The position numbers were made by a program, and so were the translations under genes. The notes under the pieces are model-generated. The model saw nothing but the letters and a program-made list of their open reading frames with translations, ran no database searches and had not been told where the DNA came from. Positions 17,485 to 27,520 of a stretch of 64,000 nucleotides of DNA are shown in pieces (position 1 is the stretch's first letter; every line of letters starts with the position of its first letter). Source of the DNA: an uncultured Pelagibacteraceae bacterium. Lineage in GTDB: Bacteria > Pseudomonadota > Alphaproteobacteria > Pelagibacterales > Pelagibacteraceae. Where the stretch lies: contig CABYNS010000001.1 of the NCBI GenBank assembly GCA_902520335.1, positions 279,534-343,533 of the forward strand. Reading direction: 5' to 3'.

Positions 17485-18882
17485 ATGATATCAGCAAATT
17501 TATCAGCATTTTTTTATTTAATTTCAGGAGTGTTATTTATTTTAGCGTTAAGAGGTTTGTCTTCACCAGAAACATCAAGAAAGGGAAATTTCTACGGAAT
17601 AACTGGAATGATAATAGCAATTACAGTTACTTTTTTATCCGTAGGAAATTTTTCTAATGGATTTTTTTATGTAATAATTTTTTTGTTAGTAGGTGGTGCT
17701 ATAGGTGCATTTATAGCTTTTAAAATTCCAATGACTGCGATGCCAGAATTAGTTGCTGGATTTCACAGTCTTGTCGGCTTAGCTGCAGTTTTTGTAGCGA
17801 TTTCTGCTTTTATAAATCCTCAGGCTTTCAATTTAGGTTCACCAGGAGACATAAAATTGGCAAGCCTGATTGAGATGTCAATAGGTGCGGCTGTTGGAGC
17901 AATAACTTTTTCAGGATCAATAATAGCTTTTCTAAAACTTCAAGGAATTATGTCAGGAGCTCCAATTACTTTTAAAGGCCAACATTTTTTGAACGCATTA
18001 ATTCTTTTTTCTATTGTGCTTTTAACTTATTTACTTTGTGTTTCTCAGTCCTCTAATTTGTTTTGGATACTTATTGCTATATCTTTTTTAATTGGATTTT
18101 TATTGATTATACCAATAGGTGGTGCAGATATGCCAGTTGTTATTTCAATGCTGAATTCATATTCTGGATGGGCTGCAGCAGGAATAGGTTTTACGTTAGA
18201 AAATACTGCATTAATAATTACGGGAGCTTTAGTTGGTTCATCAGGTGCAATTTTATCTTATATAATGTGTAAGGGGATGAATAGATCCTTTTTTAGTGTA
18301 ATTTTGGGAGGATTTGGAGCAACAGAGCAATCTTCAAAAAATACTAATAAGGAACAAAGACCTGTCAAAAGTGGGAATGCAGATGACGCAGCCTTTTTAA
18401 TGAAAAATGCATCATCGGTTATAATCGTGCCTGGATACGGAATGGCCGTTGCACAAGCACAACACGCACTGAGAGAGATGGTAGATACATTAAAGAAAAA
18501 TGATATCAAGGTTTCTTATGCTATCCATCCCGTAGCAGGTCGTATGCCTGGACATATGAATGTTTTATTAGCGGAAGCTAATGTGCCTTATGATGAAGTT
18601 TTTGAATTAGAAGAAATAAATAATGATTTTGCTAATGCAGATGTTGCATTTGTGATTGGAGCTAATGATGTAACAAATCCAGTAGCTAAAACTGACCCTC
18701 AAAGTCCAATTTATGGTATGCCGGTACTGGATGTCGAAAAATGCAAATCAGTTTTATTTGTTAAAAGGAGTTTATCTCCAGGATATGCAGGTATAGACAA
18801 TGACCTATTCTATAAAGAAAACACATTGATGCTATTTGCTGATGCCAAAAAAATGACAGAAGATATAACAAAAAATTTATAG
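17485..18882 (+). CDS. pntB: NAD(P) transhydrogenase subunit beta
   Basis: PVVISMLNSYSGWAAAGIGF, YGMAVAQAQHALREM, HPVAGRMPGHMNVLLAEANVPYDEV. Confidence 0.97.
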   Translation: MISANLSAFFYLISGVLFILALRGLSSPETSRKGNFYGITGMIIAITVTFLSVGNFSNGFFYVIIFLLVGGAIGAFIAFKIPMTAMPELVAGFHSLVGLAAVFVAISAFINPQAFNLGSPGDIKLASLIEMSIGAAVGAITFSGSIIAFLKLQGIMSGAPITFKGQHFLNALILFSIVLLTYLLCVSQSSNLFWILIAISFLIGFLLIIPIGGADMPVVISMLNSYSGWAAAGIGFTLENTALIITGALVGSSGAILSYIMCKGMNRSFFSVILGGFGATEQSSKNTNKEQRPVKSGNADDAAFLMKNASSVIIVPGYGMAVAQAQHALREMVDTLKKNDIKVSYAIHPVAGRMPGHMNVLLAEANVPYDEVFELEEINNDFANADVAFVIGANDVTNPVAKTDPQSPIYGMPVLDVEKCKSVLFVKRSLSPGYAGIDNDLFYKENTLMLFADAKKMTEDITKNL

Positions 18883-18889
18883 GGGTCAA

Positions 18890-19591
18890 TTGAATACAAA
18901 AATTTTTTGTGACATTGCTGATTTAAAATCGATAAAAAAATTTAACAAGAAAAAAATAGTTAAAGGGTTTACTACAAACCCAAGCTTAATGAGAAAAGCT
19001 GGATCAAAAGATTATAAGAAATATTCAAAAAAAATTCTAAAAATTTGCAAAAAAAAACCAGTTTCATTAGAAGTTTTTGCAGATAATTATGAGGAAATAA
19101 AACAACAATCACTTGAAATTAATAAGTGGGGAAAAAATGTTTATGTGAAAGTTCCAGTAGTAAATTCCAAAGGTTTGTTTATGGGAAAAATTATAGGAGA
19201 GTTAAATCAAAAAAGAATTAAGTTAAATATAACTGCTGTGTATAGCGCTCAACAAGTAAATATGATCTTAAAAAAGATTAAAACTAAAACAAAAATTATT
19301 ATATCTATTTTTGTTGGTCGATTATCTGACTCAGGTAAAGATCCAATCAACATGCTTAAAAAGTCAATTAGTTTGGCTAAAAATTTTAATAATGTTGAGA
19401 TTTTGTGGGCGAGTACAAGAGAACCTTATAATTATATACAAGCAAAAAAATTAGGTTGTAAAATAATTACTGCACCACCATCAATAATTGAAAAAATTGA
19501 AAACTTCAAAAATATATCAGACAAAAATTTATCTATTTCTACTGTTAAGGGATTTTTAAAAGATAGTAAATTGTCTAAATTTAAAATTTAA
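18890..19591 (+). CDS. tal: Transaldolase family protein (TalC/FSA-like), TTG start
   Basis: KGFTTNPSLMRKAG, YVKVPVVNSKG (catalytic Lys context), LNITAVYSAQQ, ILWASTREPYN. Confidence 0.88.
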   Translation: MNTKIFCDIADLKSIKKFNKKKIVKGFTTNPSLMRKAGSKDYKKYSKKILKICKKKPVSLEVFADNYEEIKQQSLEINKWGKNVYVKVPVVNSKGLFMGKIIGELNQKRIKLNITAVYSAQQVNMILKKIKTKTKIIISIFVGRLSDSGKDPINMLKKSISLAKNFNNVEILWASTREPYNYIQAKKLGCKIITAPPSIIEKIENFKNISDKNLSISTVKGFLKDSKLSKFKI

Positions 19592-20298
19592 AACTTTTTA
19601 AACAAATCTTCAAATTCTATTATATTCATTAATTTCTTATAATTATGAAAAAAAAAATTAAATTTCAATTTTTTGAAATTTTTTTCATCAATATTTAATA
19701 TATTTGAGTTTTGTCTCTTAAAGATTACACCAATCCCCCAATCCGCATAACATGTATAGCAATCAAGATTAGGTTTAGTTCTACATTCTACAAAGGCTTT
19801 CCATACATCTCCATTCCAATTTAAAGTCATACGAGGCACCTGTTGCTCCATTAAATTATTTGGAAGACAATCATGAATTAAAACTACGCCATTATCATTT
19901 AATATTTTAATTGAATTATTAATATCCTTTATTACTTGAGAGTAGTGATGAAGACCATCAATAAAAATACAATCGAATTTTTCTTGATTGATTTTAAAAA
20001 ATTCATCGCTTGTCATTCTGTGAGTACCTCCTGAGAAAGGATCTACTCCAATTTTTTTTTCACATATAATTTTTGAGAACAATTCATCCTTGAAAGTACC
20101 TATTTCTAAATATTTAGAATATTTTTGTGAAAAGATTATCTTATTCAGAATTTTAATTCTGGAAGGTTTTTGGCTAAAATCAAATCCAATATCTCCCAAA
20201 TTTTTTTCTCCAAAGAAACGTAAATAAATTTTTATTAGTTTTAAATAAATTTTATTTACTTTTAAGACTGATAATCTTTTATTAAAGTATTCTATCAT
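19588..20298 (-). CDS. Class I SAM-dependent methyltransferase (Methyltransf_24-like)
   Basis: KYLEIGTFKDELFSKI, KFDCIFIDGLHHYSQVIKDINNSI, NGVVLIHDCLP. Confidence 0.8.
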   Translation of the reverse strand: MIEYFNKRLSVLKVNKIYLKLIKIYLRFFGEKNLGDIGFDFSQKPSRIKILNKIIFSQKYSKYLEIGTFKDELFSKIICEKKIGVDPFSGGTHRMTSDEFFKINQEKFDCIFIDGLHHYSQVIKDINNSIKILNDNGVVLIHDCLPNNLMEQQVPRMTLNWNGDVWKAFVECRTKPNLDCYTCYADWGIGVIFKRQNSNILNIDEKNFKKLKFNFFFHNYKKLMNIIEFEDLFKKF

Positions 20299-20373
20299 TT
20301 ATTTTATGTAAATTAGTATTAACATATATTTCATATTAATTTATAATTAAATTTACTAATAACCAATCCATAT

Positions 20374-21237
20374 ATGAAAAATTTAGTTGAAAAAGTTACA
20401 GTTCAAATTGTTCTATACGAAGAAAATTATGAGTTGATAAAAGAATGTTTGATTAATCTCAAGGGTTTGAAAGTAATTATCATTGATAATAAAAATAATT
20501 TTTTTTTAAAAGAAAAGTTGGTAAACGAATTTTCTATTGAAAAATATATATTGAATAAAAAAAATATTGGTTACAGTCGAGCTCATAATCAAGCTTCAAA
20601 ATATGTCGATACAGAATATTTGTTAATCCTCAATGCAGACTGTTTAATAGATAAAGTATCTATCCAAACTTTAATTAGCACTATTGAAAATAATATAGAT
20701 TGTGGTTTAGTTTCGCCTACAACATATGACGAAAAAGGTAATTTAACTTATAACTCTGGTTATTTTCCTGAAAAAGGAATGAAAAATGAACCTGTATTAA
20801 TCGAAGGAGATATTTGTGTTAATACAGTTCTTGGGTCATCAATGCTTATTTCAAAAAAATTATTTCAAGAATTAGATGGTTTTGATGAATTTTTTTTTTT
20901 ATATTTTTCTGATGATGAGTTGTGCAAAAGAATAAATAAAAAAAAATTCTCAGTAATTCAATCTTTTAATTCAAAAGCTATTCATACTCATGGAATTTCA
21001 AAAGTTGGAGACATTATTAAAAGGATATTTTTAAGAGAGTTCCATTACACATTTGATGAGATGTATTATTATTATAAGCTAAAAATAGAAAATAATATTA
21101 TTAATAAGAATAAAAAAAAGATGTTTAATTATTTGATAAAATTTTTAATTGGTATTATTTTTTTCAGAATTAAAAAATCAACTTTTTATCTTGCTAGGTT
21201 TTTAGCAATATTTAAGTTTTATAGGTTAATTAAATAA
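20374..21237 (+). CDS. Glycosyltransferase family 2 (rhamnosyltransferase-like)
   Basis: NKKNIGYSRAHNQASKY, YLLILNADCLID, LGSSMLISKKLFQELDGFDEFFFLYFSDDELCKRI. Confidence 0.92.
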   Translation: MKNLVEKVTVQIVLYEENYELIKECLINLKGLKVIIIDNKNNFFLKEKLVNEFSIEKYILNKKNIGYSRAHNQASKYVDTEYLLILNADCLIDKVSIQTLISTIENNIDCGLVSPTTYDEKGNLTYNSGYFPEKGMKNEPVLIEGDICVNTVLGSSMLISKKLFQELDGFDEFFFLYFSDDELCKRINKKKFSVIQSFNSKAIHTHGISKVGDIIKRIFLREFHYTFDEMYYYYKLKIENNIINKNKKKMFNYLIKFLIGIIFFRIKKSTFYLARFLAIFKFYRLIK

Positions 21238-21242
21238 ATTTT

Positions 21243-21319
<77 letters not shown>

Positions 21320-21325
21320 ATAACT

Positions 21326-21532
21326 TTAAATTCTATTTTTAAGTTTGTTCAGCTTCTTAACTCTCTTAATGTTTTCCTGAAGAATTCTTTTCTTTTTTTC
21401 AGAGGGTTTTTCATAAGTATTTTTGAGTTTAATTATCTTAAAAAAACCATCTCTCTGTAGTTTTCTTTTCAAAACTCTCAGAGCTTGTTCAACATTATTA
21501 TCTTTTACATCAATCTTAATAAATACCTCCAA
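21326..21532 (-). CDS. rpsU: 30S ribosomal protein S21
   Basis: VKDNNVEQALRVLKRKLQRDGFFKIIKLKNTYEKPSEKKKR. Confidence 0.95.
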   Translation of the reverse strand: MEVFIKIDVKDNNVEQALRVLKRKLQRDGFFKIIKLKNTYEKPSEKKKRILQENIKRVKKLNKLKNRI

Positions 21533-21587
21533 AAAGCAATGTAAGTATCACTTTTATATTTTTATGTCTAATTATATTAATCATATT

Positions 21588-22163
21588 TTAGTTTTTATTA
21601 TCTATATTTTGTTTCTCTTTTTCTCTTTTTTCTCTTTTTATTCTTCTTTCAGCTTTCTCTATTGCCTCAACTAATTCTTTTTGATTAATTAAATTCAATG
21701 CCACAGGATCTTTTGGGCTTAAATTATTATAATTCCAGTAACTTTTATTTCTTATTGATGTTACTGAATTTTTTGTAATTCCAACAAGTCTCGCAATTTG
21801 TGAGTCTTTTAATAGGTTGTGTTGTTTTATTAACCATAAAGCTGAATCAGGTTTGTCCTGTCTTTTGGAAAGTGGAACATATTTTTTTATTTTTTTATCT
21901 TGATTAGATATTTCAATATCAAAATTATTAATTTTTAATGGCCTGTTCTCATCTTTTGATGACAACTCTATTTCCTCTCTAGATAGTTGACCAGAAATAA
22001 TTGGATTGTAAGCTTTAATTCCTTTTGCAACTTCACCATCAGCTATTCCTTGAATTTCTACTTCATGTAATTGACAAAAATTTGCAATTTGCCTGAAAGT
22101 TAAAGTGGTATTTTCAACCAACCAAACAGCTGTTGCCATTGGCATTAATGGAGCATTTGTCAT
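21588..22163 (-). CDS. DUF1013 / TrcR-like cell-cycle transcriptional regulator
   Basis: [55 protein letters not shown] is characteristic of the alphaproteobacterial DUF1013 family. Confidence 0.9.
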   Translation of the reverse strand: MTNAPLMPMATAVWLVENTTLTFRQIANFCQLHEVEIQGIADGEVAKGIKAYNPIISGQLSREEIELSSKDENRPLKINNFDIEISNQDKKIKKYVPLSKRQDKPDSALWLIKQHNLLKDSQIARLVGITKNSVTSIRNKSYWNYNNLSPKDPVALNLINQKELVEAIEKAERRIKREKREKEKQNIDNKN

Positions 22164-22393
22164 TAATTTTTCTTTTCAGATTTAAAATTTTGAAATCTTT
22201 TATTAAACTTACTAATTCGACCTTTATCCATAAGCTTCTGTTTTCCACCTGTCCAAGCCGAGTGGGATTTTGGATCAATTTCAAGTTTCAAAGTTTCACC
22301 TTCTTTTCCCCAGGTAGATTTTGTTTCGAATACTGAGCCATCAGTCATTTCAACTTTTATCGAATGATAGTTTGGATGAATTTTTTTTTTCAT
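22163..22393 (-). CDS. rpmE: 50S ribosomal protein L31
   Basis: [29 protein letters not shown]...[28 protein letters not shown]. Confidence 0.95.
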   Translation of the reverse strand: MKKKIHPNYHSIKVEMTDGSVFETKSTWGKEGETLKLEIDPKSHSAWTGGKQKLMDKGRISKFNKRFQNFKSEKKN

Positions 22394-22428
22394 GACGAGA
22401 CTTATAGCAAAAGATTTTTTTAAAACAA

Positions 22429-23169
22429 TTAAAAGTTTTTCAATTTTTTAATTAATCTATTATTTATGCTGTTATTTGATGCTATAATTTTCACGTTATT
22501 AATACTTGATAAATTGATTTCATTTAAAATTCCACCTGCCTCTTCTACTATAATAATTCCAGCAGCTATATCCCAGAGATTTAAATTTTTTTGAAAATAT
22601 CCATCGTATCTGCCTGAAGCTACATAAGCCATATCTAATGCTGCACAACCAGAATTTCTTACAAGTAATTCATCACCATAATCGATTTTACCTCCTGCTA
22701 CAAACAAACAATCTTCAATTTTATTTTTTTTTGAAACTTTTATTCTTTGATTATTAAAATATGCTCCATTATTTTTTTCAGCATAAAACATTTCATCTTT
22801 AATAGGATCATAAATTAATCCGGCTATAATTTGGTCATACGATTTTAATGCAATTGAAATAGCAAAATGTGGCACACCATGTAAATAATTTATTGTTCCA
22901 TCTATTGGATCTATTATCCAGGTATTATTTTTGTCTTTATTATTTTCAATACCTTTCTCTTCACTTAATATTGAATAATTTGGTTTAGCTTTTTTAAGTT
23001 CATCAATGATTATTTTTTCAGTTTTTATATCTGAGTTTGTAACAAAGTCACTTGGCCCTTTTTTTGATACTTGTAATTTTTCTATCTCACCAAAATCTTT
23101 TATCAAAATTTTTGAAGCTTTTTCACTTGCTTTGATCATAATATTTAAGTTTGCTGAAATCGAATTCAT
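22429..23169 (-). CDS. suhB: Inositol monophosphatase family protein
   Basis: [66 protein letters not shown]. Confidence 0.93.
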   Translation of the reverse strand: MNSISANLNIMIKASEKASKILIKDFGEIEKLQVSKKGPSDFVTNSDIKTEKIIIDELKKAKPNYSILSEEKGIENNKDKNNTWIIDPIDGTINYLHGVPHFAISIALKSYDQIIAGLIYDPIKDEMFYAEKNNGAYFNNQRIKVSKKNKIEDCLFVAGGKIDYGDELLVRNSGCAALDMAYVASGRYDGYFQKNLNLWDIAAGIIIVEEAGGILNEINLSSINNVKIIASNNSINNRLIKKLKNF

Positions 23170-23173
23170 GATC

Positions 23174-23734
23174 TTAAATTTTTTTTATATACTCCAGGTT
23201 TCTAGTGTCTAAAACAATTTCATCTCCAGCTTCAATAAACGGAGGAACTTGAACACTGAGACCATTTACCAAGATAGCTGGTTTATATGATGAAGATACG
23301 GTTTGACCTTTTAAAGCGACGTCAGTACTTTCTATTTTGCAATTTACTTGATTTGGTAATTCAACTGAAATTGGGGAGTCATTAAAAAAACTTATTAAGA
23401 CTTCTAAATTTTCAGAGAGAAGTTTTCCCTTTTCACCTATGATTATTTTTTTAATTTCTAATTGTTCAAATGTTTTTGGCTCAATAAAGAAATAATTATT
23501 ATCATCCTCATATAAATAATTATAAGAATTTTCTTCAACAGATGCTTTTTCCACTGTTTCATTTGATCTGAATCTTTCATTCAACTTAGTATTTTTATTT
23601 ACACTTTTCATTTCTACTTGGGCAAATGCACCACCTTTTCCAGGTTTAACATGCTGAGTTTTTAGCACTTGCCATAGATCATTTTTATATTCTAACAACA
23701 TACCAACTCTTATCTCGCCTGCATTTATTTTCAT
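23174..23734 (-). CDS. efp: Elongation factor P
   Basis: NAGEIRVGMLLEYKNDLWQVLKTQHVKPGKGGAFAQVEMKS; C-terminal KPAILVNGLSVQVPPFIEAGDEIVLDTRNLEYIKKI. Confidence 0.96.
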   Translation of the reverse strand: MKINAGEIRVGMLLEYKNDLWQVLKTQHVKPGKGGAFAQVEMKSVNKNTKLNERFRSNETVEKASVEENSYNYLYEDDNNYFFIEPKTFEQLEIKKIIIGEKGKLLSENLEVLISFFNDSPISVELPNQVNCKIESTDVALKGQTVSSSYKPAILVNGLSVQVPPFIEAGDEIVLDTRNLEYIKKI

Positions 23735-24345
23735 TTTAATTTTTTTATTGCCTCTAATGGTTTTAGATTTTTATTATTCCAAATGTAGCCTGAGATAGCT
23801 AAAAAGTTTGCATTATTCAATAAGAGATTTTTATAATTATTTGAATTTATACCTCCAATAGCAACCACAGGAGTTTTTGTGAATTTTTTGACTTTTCTGA
23901 GTAAATTAATTGAGGCTCTGTATTTTATTTTTTTGGTTTTTGAATTATTAAAAGCCCCAAGGGCTATGTAATCAGCTTTATTTTTTACCGCAATTTTTGA
24001 TAATTTTACAGAGTTGTGACAGGTAACACCTATTATCTTGTTACCAATTAATTTCCTTGCCTTAATAATATTCATATCTTTTTGACCCAAATGACAACCA
24101 TCAGCATTTAATTTCTTAGCAATAAAAACATCATCATTAATCAGAAATTTAACATTAAATCTTTTACAAATTTTCTTAATTTTTTCACCGATGATTATTT
24201 TTTTTTTTAAAGTTTCTTTTTTAAGTCTTAGTTGAAAAAAACTAACTTTTTTTTGTTGAAGAACTTCAGTTAAATCTTGGTAGAATGTTCTATTAATTAT
24301 GGTTGGTGAAATGAGATAAATGAATTTTTTTCTATTAATTCTCAA
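23731..24345 (-). CDS. thiE: Thiamine phosphate synthase
   Basis: FFQLRLKKE, FLINDDVFIAKKLNADGCHLGQKD, GVTCHNS, ALGAFNNSKTKK, PVVAIGGI. Confidence 0.9.
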   Translation of the reverse strand: MRINRKKFIYLISPTIINRTFYQDLTEVLQQKKVSFFQLRLKKETLKKKIIIGEKIKKICKRFNVKFLINDDVFIAKKLNADGCHLGQKDMNIIKARKLIGNKIIGVTCHNSVKLSKIAVKNKADYIALGAFNNSKTKKIKYRASINLLRKVKKFTKTPVVAIGGINSNNYKNLLLNNANFLAISGYIWNNKNLKPLEAIKKLK

Positions 24346-25342
24346 GTTCTTTAGACCATTTTCCTTTAGCGGCCAGTGTATTCATTTTAGCCCTATGGTT
24401 AAAAACTTTTTGAGTGCCTTCAATGTTTTTAATATTTTTCGACCAAAATTTTAAGGCACTTTGTTGAAGAGCTCGTCCAAAAGAATAACTCATTATAAAA
24501 TTAGTATCATTGTATTTATTAATCAAATTTAAATTTTCTGTTGCTTCAATTTCTGACTGACCACCAGATAAAAATGCTATTCCTGGTACCTCCGTTGGAA
24601 CAGAGTCTTTTAAACATTTAAGAGTTAACTTCGCCACCTCTTCGTTTGATATTTTGTTTTTACATTTATTACCAGCTAAAATCATATTTGGCTTTAATAT
24701 AACTCCTTTCAAATCAACTTTATGCAAGATTAATTCTTCAAAACATTTTTTTATTATTTCAGAAGTTTTTTCGTAACATTCTTTTGCTGAATGCTCGCCA
24801 TCCATTAAGACTTCAGGTTCAACAATTGGAACCATATTACATTCTTGAACTAATGCAGAGTATCTAGCTAAGGCATGTGCATTAGATTGTATTGAGAGTT
24901 TACTTGGATGCTCTTTTGATATGTTATAAACACCTCTCCATTTTGTAAACTTAGCTCCTAATTTATAATAATCCTTTAATCTTTCTCTTAATCCATCCAA
25001 ACCCTCAGTAATTTTTTCATTTGGTGAACTAGCTAAAACTTTTGCTCCAGTATCAACTTTAATACCCGGTACACTGCCCATAGTAGAAATTAATTCTGGG
25101 ATTTTATTTTTTTTTGAGGTTATTTGTTTTATTGTTTCATCGTATAAAATTACACCTCCGATACATTCAGTCATACCAGACGCACTAAACAACGTTTCTC
25201 TAAATAATAAACGGTTTTCAGCTGTTGATTGAACTTTAACCGTCTCTAATCTTTTTGTCATTGTTGCAGTACTCTCGTCAGCTGCAAGAATACCTTTTCC
25301 AATGTTAAGTATTTTTAGCACGATGTTATTTAATTCAGACAT
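24335..25342 (-). CDS. fbaB: Class I fructose-bisphosphate aldolase
   Basis: GKGILAADESTATMTKRLETV, FTKWRGVYNI, VPIVEPEVLMDGEHS, GVILKPNMILAG, IAFLSGGQSE. Confidence 0.96.
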   Translation of the reverse strand: MSELNNIVLKILNIGKGILAADESTATMTKRLETVKVQSTAENRLLFRETLFSASGMTECIGGVILYDETIKQITSKKNKIPELISTMGSVPGIKVDTGAKVLASSPNEKITEGLDGLRERLKDYYKLGAKFTKWRGVYNISKEHPSKLSIQSNAHALARYSALVQECNMVPIVEPEVLMDGEHSAKECYEKTSEIIKKCFEELILHKVDLKGVILKPNMILAGNKCKNKISNEEVAKLTLKCLKDSVPTEVPGIAFLSGGQSEIEATENLNLINKYNDTNFIMSYSFGRALQQSALKFWSKNIKNIEGTQKVFNHRAKMNTLAAKGKWSKELEN

Positions 25343-26522
25343 ATAAGTTTAAGGCTTTTATACCAGGTAATTCTTTTCCTTCAAGATATTCTAAAAATGC
25401 TCCACCGGCAGTTGAAACAAAATTAAAATCATCCATTAATTTAATTTTATTGATAAGAGCTATCGTATCCCCACCTCCTACAACTGAGTAAATTGAGTTA
25501 TTTTTATTTTTTTTTGTTATAGCTTTTGCAATATTGTAACTACCATTAGCAAAGTTTGGATTTTCAAAATAACCTGCTGGTCCATTCCAAAGAACTGTTT
25601 CACTATTTTTAATTATACCTTTTATCTTATCTAATGTCTTTGGACCAATATCCAAAATGATATCATCATCTTTGATATTATCTAGTTCTTTAATTTGAGC
25701 TTCATCTTTTAAATTTTTTCCAATCAAAACGTCTTCTGGGAAAACAATTTTACAAGAATGACTTTTTAAAGTTTCAAAAATCTCTTTGATCATTAGATCA
25801 CAATTTTCCTCTTTGATTGATTTACCTATTTGATTTCCTTTGTATTTAATAATGTTATTAGCCATTCCACCAACAATGATAATATTATCAAATTTAGATA
25901 TTAAATTTTTGATTATTCCAATTTTTGTTGAAATTTTTGATCCCCCAATTATACAAGTGATCGGTTTTTTGATTTCTGTTGTAACTTTTCTTAAGGCACT
26001 AATTTCTATTTCTAATTGTAATCCAGCAAAAGAGGGAAGAAATTCAGTAATTTTACTCACAGAAGCGTGTGCTCTATGAGAACAAGAAAAAGCATCGTTT
26101 ACATATAAATCAGCGAATTTAGCTAAATGTTGCGCAAACTTAGTGTCATTTTTTTCTTCCTCTTTGTAAAATCTAATATTCTCTAAAAAAACTATTTGAT
26201 CGTTTGGATCTTTAAATAAATCTTCTTTTTTTAATTTAAAAATATCTTCTGTTACTAATCTAATTTTTCTATTGATTTTTTTTTCGATATTTTCACAAAT
26301 TGGTTTTAATGAGAGATCTGTAATTACCTTACCTTTTGGCCGTCCTACGTGAGAAATTATTATGATCTTTGATTGTTCTTTTATTAAAAAATCTATGATT
26401 GGAATAATCTTATTTATTCTTGTTTCGTCGGTAATTGACCCATTTTTTAATGGAACATTTAAATCCAATCTTAACAAAACTTTTTTTTTATTAAGATTTT
26501 TCTGATCTTTTATACTATTCAT
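25335..26522 (-). CDS. pgk: Phosphoglycerate kinase
   Basis: KVLLRLDLNVPLKNGSITDETRI, ISHVGRPKG, FLENIRFYKEEEKND, VWNGPAGYFE, GGGDTIALI. Confidence 0.97.
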   Translation of the reverse strand: MNSIKDQKNLNKKKVLLRLDLNVPLKNGSITDETRINKIIPIIDFLIKEQSKIIIISHVGRPKGKVITDLSLKPICENIEKKINRKIRLVTEDIFKLKKEDLFKDPNDQIVFLENIRFYKEEEKNDTKFAQHLAKFADLYVNDAFSCSHRAHASVSKITEFLPSFAGLQLEIEISALRKVTTEIKKPITCIIGGSKISTKIGIIKNLISKFDNIIIVGGMANNIIKYKGNQIGKSIKEENCDLMIKEIFETLKSHSCKIVFPEDVLIGKNLKDEAQIKELDNIKDDDIILDIGPKTLDKIKGIIKNSETVLWNGPAGYFENPNFANGSYNIAKAITKKNKNNSIYSVVGGGDTIALINKIKLMDDFNFVSTAGGAFLEYLEGKELPGIKALNLYV

Positions 26523-27520
26523 TAAGAAATCTTAGGTAGGTATTCAGCTATATCACACATCCTATTTGAAAAACCCCATTCATTATCATACCACGCTGAG
26601 ATTTTTCCCATATTTTTGCCAACCACATTTGTTAAACTTGCATCAATAATCGAAGAGGCAGGATTATGATTAAAATCAATCGAAACAAGTTTTTCTTTTG
26701 TGATTTCAATAACTTTATTTTTTTTGCTAAAATCCTCAAATACTGAATTTATTTTTTCAATGCTCAAATCTTTTTTTGTACAAAAGACCAGTTCAATTAA
26801 TGAAACATTTGGGGTGGGCACTCTCATTGCTACACCTTCTAACTTTCCTTTAAGGGAGGGAATTATTTCACCTATAGCTTTTGATGCACCAGTAGAAGTT
26901 GGTACGATTGATTGACTAGCTGATCTAGCTCTTCTAGGGTCTTTATGTGAATTATCTAAAATTCTTTGATCACTCGTAAATGCGTGAATAGTTGTCATAA
27001 AACCTTTTTCAATTCCAAAATTTTCATTTAAAACATGAGCAACTGGTGCTAGACAATTTGTTGTGCAAGATGCAGCCGAAACAATTTTATCCTCTTTTTT
27101 TAATTCAGATTCATTTACTCCAAAGACAATAGTTTTATCTGCATTTTTACATGGAGCTGAGACAATAACTTTTTTCGCTCCATTATTAAGATGCGGTTGC
27201 AATTTATCTTTAGAATTGAATTTTCCAGTACACTCAAACACGTAATCAACACCATATTTTTTCCAATTAATTTTATTTAAATCTGTTTCTTGACCAAAAG
27301 AAATTTTGTTTTTATTTACAATAAGATTATTTTCATCATAGCTTATATCAGATTTAAATTTTCCATGAATCGAGTCATGTTTTAAAAGAGTCGAGCAAGT
27401 TTCAGAATTTGTTCTATTATTAATATGCATAATTTCTATTTTTTTATTTCCCTCGTAAATAGAGCGAAGAATCATTCTTCCAATTCTCCCCATTCCATTT
27501 ATACCAATTTTTATTTTCAT
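26522..27520 (-). CDS. gap: Glyceraldehyde-3-phosphate dehydrogenase
   Basis: [61 protein letters not shown]. Confidence 0.97.
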   Translation of the reverse strand: MKIKIGINGMGRIGRMILRSIYEGNKKIEIMHINNRTNSETCSTLLKHDSIHGKFKSDISYDENNLIVNKNKISFGQETDLNKINWKKYGVDYVFECTGKFNSKDKLQPHLNNGAKKVIVSAPCKNADKTIVFGVNESELKKEDKIVSAASCTTNCLAPVAHVLNENFGIEKGFMTTIHAFTSDQRILDNSHKDPRRARSASQSIVPTSTGASKAIGEIIPSLKGKLEGVAMRVPTPNVSLIELVFCTKKDLSIEKINSVFEDFSKKNKVIEITKEKLVSIDFNHNPASSIIDASLTNVVGKNMGKISAWYDNEWGFSNRMCDIAEYLPKIS

